Assembly: GCA_947053345.1 (NCBI GenBank)
Contig: CAMRSM010000025.1
Location: 1-64,000, forward strand
Direction of reading: 5' to 3'
DNA: 64,000 bases
Source of the DNA: an uncultured Lachnospiraceae bacterium
GTDB lineage: Bacteria > Bacillota > Clostridia > Lachnospirales > Lachnospiraceae
In this document: piece by piece, positions 1 through 8,667 of the stretch
How the letters are laid out: each line of letters starts with the position of its first letter
Position numbering within the stretch: position 1 is the stretch's first letter
Position numbers and translations under genes: made by a program
Notes under the pieces: generated by a model
What the model saw: only the letters and a program-made list of their open reading frames with translations
The model's database searches: none
What the model was told of the DNA's origin: nothing

Positions 1-847
1 TGACCACATCCAACTGATGATACCGTGGAAAAATTTGCTTCTCTTTTTTCTTTTTAGTATCCTCATCCACCTCGATAACAACCTGAGCATAGTTTTCAAT
101 AATCAACGTTAGCTTTTCTTTTGTAAGAATATCTTTCCACAGATAGTCGGTCATCAAGCCAATGGGATTTGGTGGATTTCCCGCTCCATCGTTATATCCC
201 TTATCGAAAGGCAGAAACCAACTGTCTTTACCCGCGAGGCGAGTGCAGAATTTGATACGGGTGTCATCCATGGCCAGATGCACCATGCAGCGTTTGAACT
301 GGAACAACATCTCTCGCGGATCGCGGTCATCCTTGTACTGCTGGACAGCATCATCCACATTTTGCTTTGTGAGCTGATTTTTCAGTTCAAAGGTGATGAC
401 AGGCAATCCATTGATAAATAAGCACAGGTCAAGAGCCAGCTTGCCTGCGTCCTGAGAATAGCGGAGCTGGCGCGTCACGCTGAAAATATTTTTCTGGAAC
501 ATCTCCCTCGCTTTTTCGTTGTTTTCGGTCGGTGTGAGATAGAACATGATGAGATCAACCGGGTACACTTTAATGCCATTGCGCAGAACATCTACAATAC
601 CGCGTTTGACTAACTCACCCTGGAGGCGGTTCAGAAATTGACGCTTTTTCTGCTCGGACTGAAACACACCCAGCTTACCCATCTGTGAAGGCTGGGTATC
701 CTGCAAAAATCGAAAAAGACGGGTTTCATCAATCGCATATTCTTTATTATAATCGGCGTTAGTACCTTCTTCGTAACCGTTCTTCTCAACCAGCCATTTT
801 ACAATGAGGGCTTCCAGACCTCTTTCTCTTGTATTCGTAAAAACCAT
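1..847 (-). CDS. hsdR: Type I restriction endonuclease subunit R, N-terminal part (cut by window edge)
   Basis: About 282 residues are visible before the frame runs off the window. HsdR is the motor and nuclease subunit of type I restriction complexes. It cleaves unmodified DNA after ATP-driven translocation. The HSDR_N nuclease domain is clear: Asp140 followed by the Glu154-Leu-Lys156 pair forms the PD-(D/E)XK core, and a downstream DAVQQY segment matches the conserved Q motif. The ATP-binding helicase domains would lie beyond position 1. The ATG lies 2 bases after the stop of the upstream YhcG-like gene, so the two are probably translated together. It is the last gene of the hsdM-hsdS-Ntn-hydrolase-nuclease-hsdR operon. 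Confidence 0.93.
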   Translation of the reverse strand, partial: MVFTNTRERGLEALIVKWLVEKNGYEEGTNADYNKEYAIDETRLFRFLQDTQPSQMGKLGVFQSEQKKRQFLNRLQGELVKRGIVDVLRNGIKVYPVDLIMFYLTPTENNEKAREMFQKNIFSVTRQLRYSQDAGKLALDLCLFINGLPVITFELKNQLTKQNVDDAVQQYKDDRDPREMLFQFKRCMVHLAMDDTRIKFCTRLAGKDSWFLPFDKGYNDGAGNPPNPIGLMTDYLWKDILTKEKLTLIIENYAQVVIEVDEDTKKKKEKQIFPRYHQLDVV

Positions 848-849
848 CC

Positions 850-1872
850 TCAGCCCTCCTCATCCTCGATCCTTCTGCGTTCAGCTTCAATCTCCTGCTG
901 CAATTCTTCAGCAGTGGGCAGTGCGAAACGATAGCGTGAAGCAAAAATCTGCTGGGCATCATTCAGAACCGAGTATTTGACAATTGCCTCATTTTTTTGC
1001 GAACACAAAATGATGCCGATAGTGGGATTGTCATCTTCGTTTTTATATAGCGCATCAAACATCCGAATATAGCTGTCCATCTGCCCTATGTCGCCGTGGG
1101 TCAGTTTGCCAATTTTCAAATCAATCAGCACATGGCATTTCAAGATGCTGTGATAAAACACAAGATCAAGATAAAAATCCTCATCTTCATAACGCATCAG
1201 CTTTTGTCTTGCTACAAAACAGAAACCGCGTCCTAATTCCAACAGAAATTCCTGTAATTTATCTATCAATGCCTGCTCTAAATCCGACTCTCGCAGGGAC
1301 GGGTAATCTTTTAGGTCAAGAAATTCCAATACATATGGGTCTTTGATAAAGTTTTCCGCAGCTAAAGGTGCTGTAAGTTCAACAGCCTCAGTCCTTACAG
1401 GTACCTGGTCTCTGCTTGCGAGGAGTCGCTCATAATAAAGGGTAGAAATCTGCCTTTCCAGTTGGCGGCTCGACCATGCGGAAGCGATGGCCTCGTCCAT
1501 ATACCACTTTCTTGCCTGCTCATTTTCCACCGAAAGCAGGAGGCGGTAGTGCGTCCAGGTCAATTGCGAACGCAGTGCGTTCGTATTTGGAAACATCACA
1601 TAAAATTTCTTCATCTGCTGCAGCGTCCGTACAGAAAAGCCCTTGCCGAAGTCCTTGGTCAGACGGCTGGACAACTCCTGTAAAACAGATTTCCCATAAT
1701 CAGCCCGCACATTGCCGTTTTGCTCATGCTCTACGATGATGCGCCCAATCTGCCAATAGGCTTGTACCATCGCAAAGTTGACCGCGCTGTATGCCTGATT
1801 GCGTGACAGCAGAAGGGTTTCCTTTATTTCAGAATAGATGTCCTCATAGGGAGTTAGATTGCGGTTAGGCAT
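850..1872 (-). CDS. DUF1016/YhcG-family PD-(D/E)XK nuclease domain protein
   Basis: 340 residues. The N-terminal half (about 10-170) is the helical DUF1016 N-terminal domain, with the typical NxAYWxIGRxI-like helix near residue 35. The C-terminal half is a PD-(D/E)XK nuclease-like domain with Asp236 and the Asp251-Leu-Lys253 core, followed by an acidic, Arg-rich tail. YhcG-type proteins are often encoded beside or inside type I restriction loci; their role is not settled. A strong ribosome site (AAAGGAGGG) precedes the ATG. The gene lies 34 bases after the Ntn-hydrolase gene and 2 bases before hsdR. It is a likely second nuclease or accessory DNA-binding component, but a direct role in restriction is inference. 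Confidence 0.9.
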   Translation of the reverse strand: MPNRNLTPYEDIYSEIKETLLLSRNQAYSAVNFAMVQAYWQIGRIIVEHEQNGNVRADYGKSVLQELSSRLTKDFGKGFSVRTLQQMKKFYVMFPNTNALRSQLTWTHYRLLLSVENEQARKWYMDEAIASAWSSRQLERQISTLYYERLLASRDQVPVRTEAVELTAPLAAENFIKDPYVLEFLDLKDYPSLRESDLEQALIDKLQEFLLELGRGFCFVARQKLMRYEDEDFYLDLVFYHSILKCHVLIDLKIGKLTHGDIGQMDSYIRMFDALYKNEDDNPTIGIILCSQKNEAIVKYSVLNDAQQIFASRYRFALPTAEELQQEIEAERRRIEDEEG

Positions 1873-1906
1873 TTTATCAGCCCTCCTTTCGCATATCCTC
1901 GAACTA

Positions 1907-2623
1907 TTAATGAAGTTCAGCTTTTTGTAACCATTTTGTTTTCTTTGGAGTTATAACCAAAATATCAACAGCTCCACCGACAGTTTCAACAACATTTTTG
2001 AAGCGCATAGTATTAATCGTCGTTTCTACTGCAAATCTCGCAAAATCGACGGCATCTTGTAAAGTAAAGTAGCCAAATAAAATTTCCTCGTGAGGCAAAT
2101 TAACATAACTTCCATTCTGCAAAAGAGCAACATCCTGTGTTATGCGAGAAAGTGTTGTGACTTCTCCATCCCATACGGCCCCTTGGTTGGTAGTGTTGAT
2201 TTCCTCAATCGCTTTTCTTCCAGAATTCAATACAATTTTGTATAACTTTTGATTCTGTGTACTGTCTTCATCAGCCGCATATCCTGCAACGAGAAAATTT
2301 ACATTCGGAGTCATCACAAAGTTACTAAAGTAATCTATTATAATTTGTGGAATTTCTTTAACTGAAGTTTCTTCCTTTATCTTGGAATGTATCATGTCCT
2401 GAATAAACCCAGTTATGGGTTTCCCCAGAATGGATGCGTCACCACAAGTTGAAATACCTGCACCGTTTGGACATATAAATGTTTTATCGGTTGAATTGGT
2501 GACATGGATACCTATTTTCTGAACAGTCAAACCATTGATGTTTTCTGTTTGTGTATATGTGCTCCTTCTGTCGCTGGCAAGCACAATTCCTTCATTTACA
2601 TAAACAGCAACCAAAAATGACAT
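1907..2623 (-). CDS. Proteasome/HslV-like Ntn-hydrolase within the type I RM operon
   Basis: 238 residues with the architecture of a proteasome beta-type Ntn-hydrolase. If the initiator Met is removed, Ser1 becomes the N-terminal nucleophile, followed at family spacing by Asp17 (in LASDRR) and Lys35 (in VQKIG). In proteasome beta subunits these are Thr1, Asp17 and Lys33. A GDAS motif (residues 61-64) matches the conserved GDA(Q/D) turn, and a C-terminal GGAVDILVITP strand matches the end of the fold. Length resembles Anbu and HslV relatives. Its ATG overlaps the hsdS stop codon by one base (TAATG), so translation is coupled to the specificity subunit. No regulatory ATPase partner is seen. Peptidase activity is inferred from residues only; substrate is unknown. 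Confidence 0.75.
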   Translation of the reverse strand: MSFLVAVYVNEGIVLASDRRSTYTQTENINGLTVQKIGIHVTNSTDKTFICPNGAGISTCGDASILGKPITGFIQDMIHSKIKEETSVKEIPQIIIDYFSNFVMTPNVNFLVAGYAADEDSTQNQKLYKIVLNSGRKAIEEINTTNQGAVWDGEVTTLSRITQDVALLQNGSYVNLPHEEILFGYFTLQDAVDFARFAVETTINTMRFKNVVETVGGAVDILVITPKKTKWLQKAELH

Positions 2624-3939
2624 TATTCTTCCCCCTCTGTAGAATCTTCATAGTCTTGTTCATCGCTTTCCCCCGCTAAATCCGTTTCTTCCGAAAATTC
2701 GTATTCAGGGATTTCAACATCACGGACATGGATCTTACCGGTGACGGTATCCGCTACCAGGCGAGCCTTGAATTCTCGCAAAATGGAGATTTCTTTGGTC
2801 AAGGAAGCGATAGCTTTTTTTACTTGGTCTATGATTTCATCGATTCGCTCCACAGCTTTCACTTGATTTTCTTCATCCGGAAACGAAATTAACATGTCCC
2901 CCAACGCAGCCGGATAAATGTGGACGATAATATCGCCCTTGCCGTGGATATATCTGTGCTTCAATGCCGCCTGGCTATAAAGCTGGTACAGCAAGTATTC
3001 CACATTGATGCCTTCATTCGGTCGGAACACAATAACATCTCCGCCCGCAGCAACTACCTCATCACCCCTATACAAAATGGATTTACCGATTTCATCCTTT
3101 GTTTCACCGGTTCCGGCCATTACTATATCGCTCTTCACAATTTTTCGTGAAGCATCATAAGCATTGCTATCAATGCTGTGAGTGATTACGGATGTTTTAT
3201 ATTCATACTGCGTGTAGATATCGCCGTAAAGAATGGCAGGATATCCGCCACCCTCTACAAGATTATCCCTTGAAAAACCACCGCCTTTGAAAAATGTACC
3301 GAGTTGCTTAACGTGAACTGTATCTACCACTGAGTATATATGCAACTGTTTTTCAATTTCGGCTTGCATCAATTCTTTCAGTGTGGATATTTGCCTTTGC
3401 TTCACTCCAATAAGTTTATTAATACTCGCAACCTTCCAGTCCAGAAACCGCACAATCTGATCCTGTTCAGGGCGGGGAGGGATGGGAAGAAGGATGGATT
3501 TCATTTCACTATAACGTGTTGTCCACAAATCAGCTACAATCCCTCTCCCGTTGCGATAATATTCCTCTGAAAAGGGTTGGCTTCTCAACAGGTAATGTAC
3601 ATATCTGCTATTCCACAGATTTCTGGGTGTAAGCACAATATTGATAAGGGAAACTGATCCATCAAGTTCTGATACACCGCAAGAGCCCTTCCTGTCCGAC
3701 CGGCTATTGATGACAAAATCCCCAATGCGTACCAGCTTGCGATTGTCCCCTGCATCTGTTTTCACTGCGGTGTCCAATTGAGGCACAACGCCAATCTTTG
3801 CGACAGAAAGCGGAGGATACTCCTTGTCAGAAACTTTAACTTTCCGCTCAGTAAATAGAGAGCCAATTTTCTTGCAGTCCCAATGTGAGGGAATTTCCCT
3901 GAGCCAAGCAGGATTATTGAGGATATAATTTGCACTCAT
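2623..3939 (-). CDS. hsdS: Type I restriction-modification specificity subunit S
   Basis: 438 residues in the usual two-fold layout. The first target-recognition domain begins near the IPSHWDCKKIGSLF motif. A central conserved helix follows (PPRPEQDQIVRFLDWK, around residues 150-170), then a second target-recognition domain, then a distal helix (about 370-410) with KxRLVxDxVTGKIxVR. HsdS binds the two halves of the target site and holds HsdM dimers in place. The last 20 or so residues are strongly acidic, an unusual tail. The start overlaps the hsdM stop by ATGA, and its stop overlaps the next gene. The two recognition domains cannot be translated into a DNA target from sequence alone. Confidence 0.94.
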   Translation of the reverse strand: MSANYILNNPAWLREIPSHWDCKKIGSLFTERKVKVSDKEYPPLSVAKIGVVPQLDTAVKTDAGDNRKLVRIGDFVINSRSDRKGSCGVSELDGSVSLINIVLTPRNLWNSRYVHYLLRSQPFSEEYYRNGRGIVADLWTTRYSEMKSILLPIPPRPEQDQIVRFLDWKVASINKLIGVKQRQISTLKELMQAEIEKQLHIYSVVDTVHVKQLGTFFKGGGFSRDNLVEGGGYPAILYGDIYTQYEYKTSVITHSIDSNAYDASRKIVKSDIVMAGTGETKDEIGKSILYRGDEVVAAGGDVIVFRPNEGINVEYLLYQLYSQAALKHRYIHGKGDIIVHIYPAALGDMLISFPDEENQVKAVERIDEIIDQVKKAIASLTKEISILREFKARLVADTVTGKIHVRDVEIPEYEFSEETDLAGESDEQDYEDSTEGEE

Positions 3940-5942
3940 TGTATCCCCTCCATAATCTCCGCCATCATGCCATCCGCTTCCCGTTCCAAGGCTTTCAAGC
4001 TCTCCAGAATTTCCTCCATCGGGCGCAGTTCCACCGGTTTATAAAAATACTTGGTAAAGCTGATCTCATAGCCAATCTGCGTTTTCTTTTCGTCTACATA
4101 CGCATCTGGGGCATATGGCAGCACATCATTTTTCATAAAGGCATCAATGCCGCCCTCATAAGTAAACGGAATGTTTTCCGTGTCCCGCAAGTCAACATCC
4201 GGTTCACCATCAATGGGCTGTGCGGTCGGGTCCTTCTCTGTAATGAAGGGGCGGATTTTCTTGAGAATGCCGGCTTTCAGCTTTGTTGCTTTGGCAAATG
4301 CCGTCCAATCATCCAGTGGGGCAGTTTTTGCGGCTTCAGCAAGAGCGATTTTTACCGCCGCAAGCTCGTCCGCTTTCTTGAATATGTCTGCGGGAATTTC
4401 TCTGTCCAGGTACACACGCAGACGCAGAGGGCATTCTACCGTGACAGACCAATAGCCGAATTCCTCATTGTCAAAAATCATGCTACCTTCACCCTGTGCC
4501 ATCTCCATAAAAATACGGACGATTTCCCTACGAATATCCGATGTAAACTCACAGTTCTTCTTTCCCATATTTTTGCGGAGCGGGGACTTCATGGCGGTTG
4601 CGTCAATCAGTTGAATTTTCCCTTTGCGGCGTTCCTCTTTTCGGTTGGACAAAATCCAGATAAATGTCCCAATCCCTGTATTGTAGAACATATTCTCCGG
4701 CAGTGCGATGATAGCCTCAACCAAATCATTCTCAATCAGATAGCGGCGGGCGTTACTTTCCCCACTGCCGGCGTCACCTGTAAAAATGGACGAGCCGTTA
4801 TGTACCTCGGCAATGCGGCTGCCAAGTGGCGTATCCTTTTTCATCTTTGCCACATTGTTCAGCAGGAAAAGCAACTGACCGTCGCTTGTCCGTGGAATCA
4901 TCACCATCTGTTCGCCGCCTTCGAGATAGACATTAAAGCGGGTATCCAGAATCTCTTTTTTACCGCCCATCTTCTCTGCGTCAACCTTCCAGCTTTTCCC
5001 GTAAGGCGGATTGGACAGCATGAAATCAAACTGCCTTGTGGCGTTTCCGTCCAAGGAAAGCGTAGAGCCATAACTGATATGTTCCGCCTGTTCCCCATCG
5101 CCTTTGAGTAGCATATCCGCCTTACAGATTGCGTATGTTTCGGGGTTCACTTCCTGCCCAAACAAATGAATAGACACATTCTTTTCCAGTTTCTGGGCAA
5201 TCGCCAGAAGCCTGTCCTGCGCAACAGTAAGCATACCGCCTGTGCCGCAGGCACCGTCATAACAGGAATAAGTGGCATCTTTGATTTGGTCAGCGATGGG
5301 CATAAACACAAGGTCAGCCATCAGTTCAACGACATCGCGGGGCGTCCAGTGTTCCCCAGCCTCCTCGTTGTTTTCCTCATTGAACTTGCGGATCAGTTCC
5401 TCAAAAATCGTACCCATGCCGTGATTATCCAGTCCAGGATGCTTCACCATAGTCTGAGCATCGTCCCTATAAATTGGCTTCGGAGAAAGGTTAATATCCG
5501 GCGAAATAAATTTCTCAATCACCGCCCCCAGAATATCCGCCTCAATCATCGTGTCAATCTGATTGCGAAACCTGAACTTCTCCAAAATCTCCTGCACATT
5601 AGGGGAAAAACCGTCCAAGTATGCCTCAAAATCGGCCTTTAGCGTTTGCTTCTTAGCGCGACTGGTGAGATCGCGCAGGCGGAACGGAGAAGCGTTACAG
5701 AATGCCTGCCCGGTCACATTGCACAGCGCCGGCCACTGATTATCGATTCTGGCTTCATCCAGCTTTTTCTTCATATCAAGAACAGCCTTTTTGCTGTCCT
5801 CCAGCATGGCATCCAAGCGGCGGATAACTGTCATCGGCAGAATAACATCGCGATATTTTCCACGCACATACACATCGCGCAGGCAGTCATCCGCAATTCC
5901 CCATATAAAACTTACGATTGTATTGTGAATTTGATTGTCCAT
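3936..5942 (-). CDS. hsdM: Type I restriction-modification DNA methyltransferase subunit M
   Basis: 668 residues. HsdM is an N6-adenine methyltransferase that uses S-adenosylmethionine. The N-terminal helical HsdM_N domain covers about 5-150. The catalytic domain carries EHWTPR (197-202), the SAM-binding motif DGACGTGG (229-236) and the catalytic NPPY (311-314). It is about 140 residues longer than EcoKI HsdM, mostly in a C-terminal extension after residue 480. The start is supported by a GAGAAGGG site upstream. It overlaps hsdS by four bases (ATGA), which is the usual arrangement for keeping subunit ratios balanced. Confidence 0.96.
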   Translation of the reverse strand: MDNQIHNTIVSFIWGIADDCLRDVYVRGKYRDVILPMTVIRRLDAMLEDSKKAVLDMKKKLDEARIDNQWPALCNVTGQAFCNASPFRLRDLTSRAKKQTLKADFEAYLDGFSPNVQEILEKFRFRNQIDTMIEADILGAVIEKFISPDINLSPKPIYRDDAQTMVKHPGLDNHGMGTIFEELIRKFNEENNEEAGEHWTPRDVVELMADLVFMPIADQIKDATYSCYDGACGTGGMLTVAQDRLLAIAQKLEKNVSIHLFGQEVNPETYAICKADMLLKGDGEQAEHISYGSTLSLDGNATRQFDFMLSNPPYGKSWKVDAEKMGGKKEILDTRFNVYLEGGEQMVMIPRTSDGQLLFLLNNVAKMKKDTPLGSRIAEVHNGSSIFTGDAGSGESNARRYLIENDLVEAIIALPENMFYNTGIGTFIWILSNRKEERRKGKIQLIDATAMKSPLRKNMGKKNCEFTSDIRREIVRIFMEMAQGEGSMIFDNEEFGYWSVTVECPLRLRVYLDREIPADIFKKADELAAVKIALAEAAKTAPLDDWTAFAKATKLKAGILKKIRPFITEKDPTAQPIDGEPDVDLRDTENIPFTYEGGIDAFMKNDVLPYAPDAYVDEKKTQIGYEISFTKYFYKPVELRPMEEILESLKALEREADGMMAEIMEGIQ

Positions 5943-6032
5943 ATGTCTTTATTCCCTTCTCACGGAGATTGGCGTCTTCCAACTTACAGCAGATTTATCG
6001 TTGTTTCAAAACTCATATTCTGTAAAATTGAT

Positions 6033-6239
6033 TCACTGTTCTTCTACCATTTCCATAAAATCACAGACATCACATCTTAGGGCTGTGCAGATTTTTTCAA
6101 TGATTTCCGTATTTACATTTTCATTTTTGCCGAGCTTCGTAACGGATGCCGCACTGATCCCAGCTAATCGTTGCAAGTCTTTTTTCTTCATATCCTTATC
6201 AATCAACAGTTTCCATAATTTTTTGTAACTGATAGTCAT
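6033..6239 (-). CDS. Small XRE/Cro-family regulator of the restriction operon
   Basis: 68 residues starting at MTISYKKLWKLL. A helix-turn-helix of the XRE (HTH_26-like) type fills the protein: MKKKDLQRLAGIS is the first helix pair and ASVTKLGKNENV the recognition part. The ATG was chosen because GGGAGG lies just upstream; longer in-frame extensions have no ribosome site. It is the first gene of the operon, 90 bases before hsdM. Small regulators in this position commonly delay or balance restriction after entry into a new host, but that role is inferred here. A palindrome beside the promoter at 6324-6347 is a candidate operator. Confidence 0.88.
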   Translation of the reverse strand: MTISYKKLWKLLIDKDMKKKDLQRLAGISAASVTKLGKNENVNTEIIEKICTALRCDVCDFMEMVEEQ

Positions 6240-6291
6240 GGATGAACCTCCCTTTTCTGGGAATGTGCCGATTTGAAGATTTCTGTTGCTT

Positions 6292-6347
6292 ATTATAACA
6301 CGACTGATCCCCAAACGCAAGATTTCCTCCTGCGATTGCAGGAGGAA
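6292..6347 (-). promoter_or_regulatory. Promoter and palindromic candidate operator of the RM operon
   Basis: Reading the minus strand, TTGCGT (6320-6315) and TATAAT (6297-6292) are separated by exactly 17 bases, a good SigA promoter. Directly upstream of the -35 box lies a perfect 10-bp inverted repeat (arms 6324-6333 and 6338-6347, TTCCTCCTGC / GCAGGAGGAA). It could bind the XRE regulator encoded 50 bases downstream. The operator role is inferred. Confidence 0.6.
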
Positions 6348-6427
6348 TTGCGGATTTCTATTGGATTTTTGCTTCAATTAACAAAGATGATACTTACACC
6401 AGTGATAGAAATCGTTTTTTTGTGAGT

Positions 6428-7001
<574 letters not shown>

Positions 7002-7032
7002 TTGTTTGTGACGCAGCGTAATGATGTATAAT
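7002..7032 (+). promoter_or_regulatory. MerR-type promoter with 19-bp spacer
   Basis: TTGTTT (7002-7007) and TATAAT (7027-7032) are separated by 19 bases, the elongated spacing that MerR-family regulators correct by twisting the DNA. The spacer holds an imperfect GTGACGCAGCGTAA-type dyad. It drives the merR-ABC operon starting at 7055, which suggests autoregulation by inducer. Confidence 0.65.
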
Positions 7033-7054
7033 ACATTATAGGAGGTAGAGAATT

Positions 7055-7852
7055 ATGGCAAACCACAGAGCAATACCGCTTGGGTTTATGACAGTTGGAG
7101 AGGCGGCAAAGAAAATAGGGGTTACTGTCCGTACATTGCAATACTATGACAAAGAAGGCTTGTTATCCCCTTCGGCAGAGAGTGAAGGTGGGCGCAGGCT
7201 TTATACAGATAAAGACTTGGTTATGCTTCATCAAATTATATCTTTGAAATCATTGGGGTTTTCTTTGGATGATATAAAGCATCGCTTAATTGCTTTAGAA
7301 ACACCGATTGATGTGGCAACCGCCCTTACCGAACAGGCAGATAGCATACGGGCGAAGATCGAACAGTTAACTGCTTCTTTGACAGCAATCGAACAGTTAA
7401 GAGAAGAAGTGTTACAAATGCAGGCCGTCAATTTTAAGAAGTATGCAGATATTATTGTCAATCTGCAAATGAAAAATGACTCTTACTATCTCATCAAGCG
7501 TTTTGATGATGCTACGCTCGATCATATCCGTAATCGGTTTGATAAGGAAAGTGGTTTGAATTTTATAGATAGATTTAACCGTTTGAGCAATGAAATTATA
7601 GAACTTCAAAAGGCAAGCGTCCCCCCTGAAAGTGAAAAATGTCAACAAGTTGTAAGCGAGTATTGGGGATTGATTACGGAATTTACGAATGGTGATATGA
7701 GTATGCTTCCAAAATTGATGGAGGTCGGGAATATTGATACCGCCACAAATGCTTGGGAAGAAAGACAAAAAATTATAAACGACTATTTAGAGCCAGCTTT
7801 ACAAATCTACTTTTCAAGACTTGGAGAAAATCCATTTGAGGGGGTGGAATGA
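7055..7852 (+). CDS. MerR-family regulator with TipAS-like sensor domain
   Basis: 265 residues. The N-terminal 70 residues (from MTVGEAAKKIGVTVRTLQYYDKEG) form a MerR winged helix, followed by a coiled coil (about 85-130). The C-terminal part (about 145-255) has the Trp/Phe-rich helical pattern of TipAS multidrug-binding domains, including YWGLITEFTNGD. It is preceded by AGGAGG and a 19-bp-spaced promoter. It overlaps the ABC transporter ATPase by four bases. The likely role is to sense a peptide-like or hydrophobic antibiotic and switch on the exporter; the ligand is unknown. Confidence 0.87.
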   Translation: MANHRAIPLGFMTVGEAAKKIGVTVRTLQYYDKEGLLSPSAESEGGRRLYTDKDLVMLHQIISLKSLGFSLDDIKHRLIALETPIDVATALTEQADSIRAKIEQLTASLTAIEQLREEVLQMQAVNFKKYADIIVNLQMKNDSYYLIKRFDDATLDHIRNRFDKESGLNFIDRFNRLSNEIIELQKASVPPESEKCQQVVSEYWGLITEFTNGDMSMLPKLMEVGNIDTATNAWEERQKIINDYLEPALQIYFSRLGENPFEGVE

Positions 7853-8667
7853 TGAATCGTGCAATACAAGTTCGTGGATTAAAGAAAAGCTATGGCAGCA
7901 ACATTGTCCTCAATGAACTTAATTTTGAAATTGATAAGGGAGAAACTTTCGCCCTGCTCGGTGTAAACGGTGCAGGAAAAACGACAGCCCTTGAATGTAT
8001 TGAGGGTTTGAGAAAATATGATAGCGGTACAATTACGGTAAACGGGAAAACGGGTATTCAGTTGCAATCATCCTCTTTACCTGCCCATATCAAACCGATG
8101 GAGGCTGTAAGATTATTTGCAAAATGGAACAGGGCAAAAATTGATTTCACCATGCTTCATGCTCTTGGCGTGGAAGAAACCACGAAGAAACAGTACATCC
8201 AACTATCCACAGGACAAAAAAGGCGATTACATCTTGCCCTTGCACTTATTGGTAATCCGGATATTATTTTTCTCGACGAGCCGACTGCGGGGCTTGATGT
8301 CCCGGCTAGGGTTTCACTTCACGGGCAAATTCGCAAACTCAAGTCACAAGGGAAAACGATTGTTTTGGCAAGTCACGATATGGCGGAAGTGGAAAACTTG
8401 TGTGACCGCATTGCAATTTTGAATCATGGGAATATTGCCTTTTGCGGCACAGCGGCAGAACTGACAGATAAGATTGGGGAAAAGTATTTTATCCATATCA
8501 AAACGAGGCAGGGGAACAGCACTTTTGAAACAGATAATATTGAAGATACTTTGATTTCCCTGCTTGATGAGCTGAAGCAAAAAGAAATTCATATATTGGA
8601 TATTAAAGTTGACCGTGGTACACTTGAACAACATTTTATCGAAATGGCAAGGAGGGAAACAGAATGA
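7849..8667 (+). CDS. ABC transporter ATP-binding protein (drug/peptide export type)
   Basis: 272 residues. Walker A is GVNGAGKTT (around residue 39), the signature is LSTGQKRR and Walker B is IIFLDEPTAGLD, followed by the switch His in ASHD. The C-terminal 60 residues resemble the accessory tail of CcmA/NatA-type exporters. The start overlaps the MerR stop (ATGA); a second ATG lies immediately after and either may be used. It overlaps the permease gene by four bases. It should energise export by the following ABC-2 permease. Confidence 0.92.
   Translation: MMNRAIQVRGLKKSYGSNIVLNELNFEIDKGETFALLGVNGAGKTTALECIEGLRKYDSGTITVNGKTGIQLQSSSLPAHIKPMEAVRLFAKWNRAKIDFTMLHALGVEETTKKQYIQLSTGQKRRLHLALALIGNPDIIFLDEPTAGLDVPARVSLHGQIRKLKSQGKTIVLASHDMAEVENLCDRIAILNHGNIAFCGTAAELTDKIGEKYFIHIKTRQGNSTFETDNIEDTLISLLDELKQKEIHILDIKVDRGTLEQHFIEMARRETE

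Noticed and set aside
3930-5111. 393-codon plus-strand open frame
   Set aside because: It lies wholly antisense to hsdM, which has full catalytic motifs; its composition shows no protein-family pattern and it has no ribosome site.
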